Part shown: in pieces, positions 58,401-60,524 of the stretch
Numbering within the stretch: position 1 is the first letter of the stretch
Layout of the letters: every line of letters starts with the position of its first letter
Source: an uncultured Geobacter sp.
GTDB lineage: Bacteria > Desulfobacterota > Desulfuromonadia > Geobacterales > Geobacteraceae
NCBI GenBank assembly: GCA_937886325.1
Contig: CALABV010000005.1
Coordinates: 1 to 60,524 of the forward strand
Length of the DNA stretch: 60,524 nt
Reading direction: 5' to 3'
Translations under genes and position numbers: made by a program
The notes under the pieces: model-generated
Seen by the model: the letters and a program-made list of their open reading frames with translations, nothing else
Database searches by the model: none
What the model was told of the DNA's origin: nothing

Positions 58401-60021
58401 CGGTCAGCGCCTTCCTGCTTGCCTCCGGATCCTCAAGCGCCTCATCAACAATGGTGCCTGTCGCTGGTACCGATTCCCGGGTGACAGCCGTGACCGGTTC
58501 TTGCGGTGCTGCGGTCTGTGGCGTTGCTGGAGCGGTTGCGGCAGTGAGGCCCCGACTTGCCCCTTGCTTCCTCGCCTCGATGGCCTGTAGCCTCTCCTGC
58601 TCCGCTTCTTCCGTCTCCCCCTGCATGATGTTCGACAGTTTATCCCGCCGCGCCGCCTGCTCCTGTGTCAAGAGCGGCATGCCGCTTGCCGCCGGGCTGG
58701 TGATGGTGAGTCCCCCGGTTATCGGGTCGGTACGGTTATTCAGGTTCGCCGCCGCTCTCGTCAGGGTTCTGGCTCCCACGCCAAGCCCCGCTGTCGCCGT
58801 GGTCTGGATCAGGGTCGAACCGACTGTTTCTTTCTGCGCCAGTGCTGCCTCGCCGCTGGCGAAATACTTCTTGATCTCCTGCCCCATCTCGCCCACGGTC
58901 ATGTTCGGTCGAATCATGGACTTGTCGATCATGTCCTGGGTGAGGGTCGCTATCATCTCTCCGGGGACTTCCGAGCCGTAGAGTCCGATGAGGGACTTGA
59001 CAAGTGCCTGCTTCCCGCCTGCGATATTGAGCAGTTTCGTTACCGGTAGCAGTTCGGTTCCGCCCTCGATGATGCCTTGGCCAGCAGCAGCGATAGCGGA
59101 TGCCTCCGGAGAATGGCCCCTCTCTCGGTAATCATGGTACGTCTGGCCCATCGTGATGCCGGACATGGCTGCCAATGCGGGGGCAGGGTTTGCCGTGACT
59201 ATGGACGACAGCATGGGGATTAACTGCATGCCGAAACTCTGGCCTGCGCTCTGTACCATCGAGGTAAGTGTGCCGGGCTCTGCCGGGTACTTCTCCCTCA
59301 ACCGCTTTTCTTCTTTTACCCCGCTCTCGGCATAGGATTTACCGGCTTCCGTAATCTTGTCCCACGGCACCAGCATGGACAGCGGACCCGCAACCGGGCC
59401 GAGATATGCCGCCCTGGTGTTAGGCGACATCTCGCCTACTTCCCGTACTAAACCGCCCTCGCCCTGCTGTAGCGTTGACGCGGCAAGCCCGGGAAGGGGC
59501 TTTATCGCCTTCTCTATTCTGCGCGAAGGTTCGACAACGGTATCCGTCCCCTTGCCGGTCTCCATGGCAATCTGAGCGGATGCGATGTCGGCCGGATCCA
59601 TGGCCTCGGTGGTGTCGTAGGGACTCAACGCACGGCGCACCGCGTTCAGTCCTCGGGCAATGATGGATTGCTGCGGAGCGGAGCGTAGTTCCGGGTTAAT
59701 GTCTGAGGAAGCCCTGCGCTTCGACGGTTGAGCCGCCGCAACCGGAGCCTTGGCACTGATAAAGCTATCCGTAACCGGGGCGGTCACATCCGGCGTCGAC
59801 ACCAAAGACGAGTCCATGGCGCGGACATCTGCCGGGGCGACGGATTGCCGTGCCGGTACCTGCTTGCCCTTCCCCTGTAGAAGATGATTGACTATCTCTT
59901 CATCGGAATACCCGGCCTGACGGGCGGACATGGAATTGAATTTTGCGCCCCTGGCGAGATGGTCAGCGATTTCCGTCATGCTGTATCCGGCCTTGAGCGC
60001 ACCATTTACATCGAAAGCCAT
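43471..60021 (-). CDS. Giant polyvalent protein, 5516 aa: methylase, SNF2-like helicase, three zinc peptidase motifs, LPD38-like end
   Basis: ATG after GGAGGTC. Visible parts: two short AGYSxxEIxxHL repeats (residues about 10-50); Gly/Ala-rich hydrophobic stretch (about 240-360); HEVAH 1049-1053; N6-adenine methylase with motif I VLEPSMGIGNFFG from 2461 and NWPF 2528-2531; SNF2-type helicase with GTGKT 3146-3150, DEAH 3322-3325, FTGTP 3371-3375 and NGRGHRQGN 3706-3714; HEAVGH 4270-4275; HELMH 4513-4517; LPD38-like region about 5000-5516. Layout is DarB-like. Such proteins are packed in virions and injected to block host defence. One unbroken frame. Confidence 0.88.
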   Translation of the reverse strand: MAFDVNGALKAGYSMTEIADHLARGAKFNSMSARQAGYSDEEIVNHLLQGKGKQVPARQSVAPADVRAMDSSLVSTPDVTAPVTDSFISAKAPVAAAQPSKRRASSDINPELRSAPQQSIIARGLNAVRRALSPYDTTEAMDPADIASAQIAMETGKGTDTVVEPSRRIEKAIKPLPGLAASTLQQGEGGLVREVGEMSPNTRAAYLGPVAGPLSMLVPWDKITEAGKSYAESGVKEEKRLREKYPAEPGTLTSMVQSAGQSFGMQLIPMLSSIVTANPAPALAAMSGITMGQTYHDYRERGHSPEASAIAAAGQGIIEGGTELLPVTKLLNIAGGKQALVKSLIGLYGSEVPGEMIATLTQDMIDKSMIRPNMTVGEMGQEIKKYFASGEAALAQKETVGSTLIQTTATAGLGVGARTLTRAAANLNNRTDPITGGLTITSPAASGMPLLTQEQAARRDKLSNIMQGETEEAEQERLQAIEARKQGASRGLTAATAPATPQTAAPQEPVTAVTRESVPATGTIVDEALEDPEASRKALTDLEARHAKLKSKIFDEEGNQREGISQKLLDNYNALTATIENQRAKLTPEVTAGEEATNGQEVQGQGRGQEVAESYAIKKGDVFDSPRGRVTVTDASDKSTITFRTEAGATFTRGRKALDGFAPVAQEEDVEGVAQPSATPTQVDTDTEGLPGRPEANGITTADHSEEQANVSDTPHYRVVPQDTPLEETPDHWTTNSLEDAKTIQARMQESDGIPRKIVEVDPQAVAQNGGAPQGKSPYGTGADWVKTDTEVPPSAIVGVVGQGERSTKDKVMTRIEAILPETSPSGHPQTKGHLAQVMAEEGFNVTPDEVEEIARNIRQQGQPTTDAERALTRILADDTRSNRHTYKSGGKVDSQQREAETEKAEVGKEPWEMTREAYWDWTRTNNSSYKTNKKTIEGNPQYLENAKSYTLDDLHRGQVKKALSEGKPIPPEVIAEYPDLQPGAAEETPSDAKKDIPAHVSLPAGWKMEVGKTRTKEGHTFEAEVDWHRKTLVFSEQKHMDNPEIVNHEVAHVRIETLPETKRDALFDEYVKAAGLDEWTVKNNFHHEKIAMDYGDYLTNPDSTPKELKAVFDKHLGEGTPEKKKETISPETRRKNLEKRLAIAKNTRERESIRAKLEKLKKGDEKDPNIGREWNATYGRQRIVAKDTTGPNPLYDVLTVETGAIRRYDANRIEEIVTKDEHRLTPEYEAEQKEQKEISRLREEREARQAEKDKKVADEIAAFTAGMSNMAVGRARDALLKQASFDGNVLTRKEYIEKRIAEGRTVVGEGDDRRLEDADGVGLGVKGLTKTGMDYAEYLLGKTEEGGRSTKPEPSATSKGYQEAIDRMDAVTPTIKEGRENATNPNTVTLDLRNREGRPIGVYTAPYDGTTENAAYVAAGMRMWAVETMGDVVSMRESSLVATDGNGRPRLGMSQGEGQLEITEIGAGAKEGAKQIEGRGAVVAPTVDDEINDLSMDDVAAMFDDTAEEAEEAKIAEEDAFTLTPYEATPYNRLLETLVAYGEPGRVKKEDGDGLATSYTVRIPESKLERFIEEVQDDGFIVVDQYADEADDDLLTLTLEFNQRMNEPVKPPPVPEAKQTGEEKFRAIQRKHLEKQLAIVQSASEKDKLEKQLARLKNRKQTAAAEPGARPAKDNKKEPYFKKGQRVQLQDGSHGEVYEASTMVMRSFLIGGRGVEGDTQEHIHSYEVKKDNGVIRHTSFNEMQHETDPAPEVVPAPVEPKGEARDPDNFLNNISNLRGYAKNSRAAATRARKQEKKAAYNQTAQRYDKEADELQVILDAWADKYPEEAARVLPPKQGTPEAKKAQQQADTGMTFHETKHTKYGHDLFVVSLDERVEMAEYQRLKREAEALGGHYSSFRGRGAIPGFQFREKANAEQFMQEQGGVKAKAPEAEQSYVQKAEDLARQYKAEGKTQADFVNEAPEKLNMVWENDFGKLVTSSSMGNFVRGAFEKAGYKRPGNIAEVWDRANGTENQKQDRPQVDYHAFMVDVYAALDGVQALHNAALNTPHTFEIEYMAQYKKAVTDTWMKLEGQNRTAGEAYQRALQNTKEMLGPQMDRYRDRFAEQRKAQSEQAKESPEQTKTASDILQAAAAEGFKGMGEAAKGLYELFGGGSLKFGLGSFDEETYAKAKPHFEAALKSVREAGKGLKEFFRFLIDNFSADIKPYVMRFVEDLKNGSESDARSERREDVQGVGDEGVQAPERDSEPARKPDATDDAGVLETEPPGNVGTSPENGDSEGTGARPRREVRGNDQEEPEGGNVPDGREGTGGAGLAASGTGTRRGTGKRRTVTETGVNYHIDNPEKLIGGTPKVRFGKNKAAIEAYQSITSEGRQPTPEELDAMAAYTGWGSFGQELFKGSWEHPMPKPEWEKESNWLREHLGEEAWKSAQNSIINAHYTDPPTVQAMWEIARRLGFKGGRVLEPSMGIGNFFGLMPSDIAEKSKLAGIELDTLTGGMAKLLYPEANIQIKGYQESETSDNFYDIIIGNWPFDKDGPADRRYRQINPSLHDYFFLKALDQVRPGGFVIGVTSSGTMDKLGKLTRLELARKGDLIAAFRLPTGAFEQYAGTAVVTDIIILQKRETPNTSPESTGWMNVSEAQVPNGSINTNEYWATHPKHVLGEMDFGHGTTRGRAGMIVNRPDNFASLLKGIVKKVPENIYNERAQTEKVISYITNNTKDRQQSVTFGPDGGLYVVQGEYLAPLKELRSYEVKSKRETGDREKQIGALVNLRKAYGALIDAERSGDATDGLRRDLSSQYNSFVKAYGSINDSYGLSLLRQVGDPFYAVLAALEVAQHTDKGTVYRGAKILRESTVRAASSIENPTVEEAYVLARNESINIDLNRIAETARKPVDEVARELLDRGSIYLTPAGNYEVSDMYLSGNVRRKLREAEAAQADGMDMARNIEELKKLIPPDQPYYKIEAKLGAPWIGTAHYQRFIAELLGEQETGDIEVSFHLGAWKVKFTRDGLNQKPEATAVWGHAHYRFNRLVQAAMNNSSVTIWTRDEHGNPIVDTTATAEANEKIGRLREEFSSWVWKENSRKVELEKEYNEVMNSTADTKYDGSFLTFSGMALTRGSSQFNLRKHQSDAIWRGLVNRSGLYAHEVGTGKTFTIGGIAVESRRYGIARKPLIFAHNANSATVSREIQEMYPAAKVLYVDNLAPERIDITMRQIANDDWDAVVVPHSLISRFGLTKETLDALAAEEIAAMEQEAIEAAADDGISLTVQDMDDEKKMKTVRSSTAKELVHARNRIIKKIEEMAQRASKENAVPFEQLGVDMIIVDEAHEFKKPPITTKMRMKGLNTGTSGQSLSLHLLTGYVKSMNAGSGVHIFTGTPITNTLNEIYHMMRYVMDGEMERNGTKAWDSWFNTFADSETDVELTASGDYEAVTRLATFVNAPELRRMAGQYMDIVFADDMPEFKPRKTSTGKTLHDNDLTDSERDELSNGRSEDPQGRPYKKIITETCPMGRQQKRILQDLKALALMFRNATGKERREMMLAGHPASPILVETAAANAGLDVRLVNKDAEFEPEGKVGRCIENLLKIYKEHDKTAQVIFMERGFSDKSTSTKTHQDGTKTKTVKERFNLAKSIVDSLVEGGIPREQIAIVDGSVSKEKRKQIADAMNSGAIRVVIGNTKTLGTGVNMQENLRAIHHLDAPWMPGELEQRNGRGHRQGNKWNTVLEIRYVTEGLDGRRWQVLVKKNGIIKKFLTADDSIRVIDGDAVKMEDDDLIATLSEAAGDPRLLLREKYKKDIEKLERRERMHAWGIVDAEEAAKRSKQDIVDTGQIRDMLKQVIDHYDKNKETFSFKLGKETYTERKKAQDALDKKLLKLGKFADHEKVGELYGFDVTARWSQFSDKYELRMVPPGMADRSSDVREDIYVYRHIRSLLDANPSIASMEAILRNLHKHLETLTQKEESLKESVKTLETAAKEPFPRAADLEKKKKMLDDLMLDLENNPVPPPSWLRNGAPVGGEVYVDGTAYPVTGHRWTSDGYFVTVDKGGQAENVPYLAVTDENNTPIYDQREFETPLLPHAGAAAANQVADGGQGGGNTRFSYRNEPDEIMVNPTRSELVNMIRGSRFKELRVVKDPATGDIYVADAGSTYHKFIAQQAGLDWSKIDGKPEYMFTVGQGDFARAINPNNQRYSITVERQAGSKKTAIEKEISPLIKKWKNAPEVKVVQSESELPENLKAEMASIAAQGEIDGVFDEGVVYLIADNMPNARDAVRVLLHEAVGHYGVRGLLGKRFDTVLLDVFYVYGKDGLREIADRYGLDLNEFEDRMIACEEKLAEIAESGEKPGLVKRAIAAIREWLRSIGVNISLSDADVRAMISRAAGWVERGKGERRDDRAIGREGQGVYSKAAGGRDYIAPEATTGGGSKDLSNRITDRGRMEEIAASFTRAVGASVAPADVALWLRNELDDLGRLGRVFQKQVVMFQSEREDISGLPGFFDPNRPDTIFINTNTPAPHLTIFGHELMHAIKNQRPDLYKKFVSAARYEDNAFDDNGKYLEKIYGHKVSDEENLEEFSADYIGAKLTEKDFWERLHTKSPQLFRSALDAVKRIIRKIQGIQFRTDHMFKDMKKAEEAALDVLNRYAKGGKAGETPRFSRRNRTGDPDTDAVLDKIGRPDKTMTERLAGILDNGKLKLEQGIFDQFAALKALDKMAGVTTPDDSAYITARMTTGFADTFTAMLNHGAPVWRNGWVQVDAENKGILKIFEPVSNDLDLFLGWMVGERAQKLMNEGRERYFTQDEIDKLKALKTPENAVRWEEVRRQYVRYKTKVLNFAEQAGVIDPEARRMWDHEEYVPFYRIAEDAEKLQGPHGKRGIASQQSGIRKLKGGTEQLGDIFENILRNFSHLTQASLKNRAAEIALTHAEGLSLASKAKWDWKAARVETEQIVKKIREELGDPDILDLEADQLNDFMTLFHLLRPKGTSIVHVLKEGKPQYYEVHDDLLLKSLTNLNAQVFKGAAMDLMRFTKRMLTIGITSMPDFMIRNFVRDTLHTWVINRGDFTPAVSSLKGAVKTFREDFDTIQLMAAGGSFHGGFAYGHDMQKTSEHVKKLLHKKGVVANILDTPAKLLDFWKKIGAAGENAARVAIYQNTVKKTGSALQAAFEAKDVMDFSMRGDFAIVKFLCETVPFLGARMQGLQRLSKAAIERPGSFIVKGGVIALASVLLYLLNRDDDRYKELEEWDKDTYFHFWVGKEHFRLPKPFEVGVLFGTIPERLTELLIEKQHDGKLFAARLLQSVTQTFAIGLPQLISEPVQQWANRDSFTGRQIVGQRIEGLKPEDQKEPWTGATAVEVGNILGVSPKRIEHAVEGYFGTLGTYVLGASDIVMRRMLDYPAQPTTKLEEWPVVKSFYRGDEPPKNTKYLTEFYDLLKEVDETYNSIQEARKTGDWDRVLELRDENTELLRTRSMMEGSRDQLSAINRRTRRILYDKDMTGDEKREELDELTAKKNSVAKRAIERVESRGIQIPR

Positions 60022-60039
60022 GGAGAGACCTCCAGGAGG

Positions 60040-60524
60040 TTATTGATAGAAGGAAGTGATGGACGGACGTTTAGCCTTGATGCCGCTTTCGCGGACCATG
60101 TTCGTCGTTGGTGTCTGTACCGTGATGCCCTGTTGCGCCTGCGGGAAGAGGACGGCGCCATCAAAGCGGTTCGGAGCCTGTGGCGCAGCCTCTTCCCTGG
60201 ACCCGAACAGTTTGTCTGCCGCCGCGTTGGCGCTCGTCACCAGGGAGTCGACATCGGCCTGCTCAAAGTTCTTGGCTGCAGTCGCTATTCCTTGTTCCAC
60301 CACCCTGGAAACAAAGTCGTCCCTGCCGCCCTTCTTGCCGTTCAAAAGTTTCCATGCGTCCTTGGCGTCCTTGGCGATGCCTGATTTTACCAGTTGATCG
60401 ATGTTCTTGGAAAGGGTTGTACCGTCATTGGAGCCGTCATTCTTGTGTTTCGCCTCATACCAGTTAATCCCCTCTGCCGCCCGGTTATGCCGCTTGGTTT
60501 CGGAGAGTTGCGCCATGTCGGACT
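60040..60524 (-). CDS. 3' part of the 200-aa junction-spanning protein
   Basis: This holds the remaining 160 codons of the protein that starts at 118 on the other window end. An internal ATG at 60516 could start a 158-aa form, but it has no ribosome site of its own, whereas the upstream GTG does. The product is soluble and charged, with no signal peptide or membrane segment. It stops 19 bases before the giant gene, and the gap carries a GGAGGTC ribosome site for that gene. Likely virion-associated by position only. Confidence 0.8.
   Translation of the reverse strand, partial: SDMAQLSETKRHNRAAEGINWYEAKHKNDGSNDGTTLSKNIDQLVKSGIAKDAKDAWKLLNGKKGGRDDFVSRVVEQGIATAAKNFEQADVDSLVTSANAAADKLFGSREEAAPQAPNRFDGAVLFPQAQQGITVQTPTTNMVRESGIKAKRPSITSFYQ

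Noticed and set aside
1..60524. DGR reverse transcriptase or template repeat elsewhere in the window
   Set aside because: No frame has an RT catalytic motif, and I found no second copy of the lectin tail; reported as an absence.

Overview
The window looks like one complete circular temperate phage genome with short-tailed (P22/N4-type) virion genes. It is not a prophage flanked by host DNA. Two independent observations support this. First, the two window ends join in frame: a GTG-started gene running off position 1 on the minus strand continues at position 60524 into a 158-codon open frame, giving one 200-aa protein. Second, a site matching the 3' half of an initiator tRNA-fMet sits just after a tyrosine integrase, with phage genes on both sides, which is the arrangement of attP rather than attL or attR. 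The host cannot be named from sequence alone. Strong Shine-Dalgarno sites, many Sec signal peptides, lipoprotein genes and a spanin-like lipoprotein suggest a Gram-negative host, and a Desulfuromonadales-type host is only a guess.

Layout. A late minus-strand module runs from about 18.3 kb down to 1 and on through the junction from 60.5 kb to 38.0 kb. In transcription order it holds a small terminase fused to an HNH-like domain, large terminase, small genes, portal, scaffold, a major capsid gene split by a group I intron with an HNH endonuclease, head/neck proteins including two with signal peptides, a gp4-like adaptor, a tail-nozzle-like protein, repeat-containing tail proteins, and internal or ejection-type proteins. 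These include a 5516-aa polyvalent protein (methylase, SNF2-like helicase, three zinc-peptidase motifs, C-terminal LPD38-like region) that takes up more than a quarter of the genome. The module ends with a receptor-binding C-type-lectin protein that resembles a diversity-generating retroelement target, and a lysis cassette.

From 18.3 to 20.5 kb two plus-strand accessory cassettes run against the trend. Each has a strong promoter with a palindrome between -35 and -10. From 35.0 down to 20.7 kb lies the minus-strand early operon: a CII-like regulator, many small zinc-ribbon or membrane proteins, an alanine-repeat protein, a frame-split C5 cytosine methyltransferase, a recombination pair (YqaJ exonuclease plus putative annealing protein), a MazG-like protein, a nuclease-like protein, a replisome organiser, a DnaC-type loader and a Mor-like activator. 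Four hairpins that look like integron attC sites bracket accessory genes in this half. The lysogeny module (CI-type S24 repressor, lipoprotein, integrase, attP) runs on the plus strand from 35.08 to 37.83 kb.

The genes fit a lysogenic phage that integrates into tRNA-fMet, recombines with an exonuclease/annealing pair, and probably delivers a giant DarB-like protein with its DNA. The best leads for something undescribed are the 5516-aa protein, the lectin-fold target with no reverse transcriptase in the whole circle, the attC-like hairpins, and the two overlapping reading frames of the cytosine methyltransferase.
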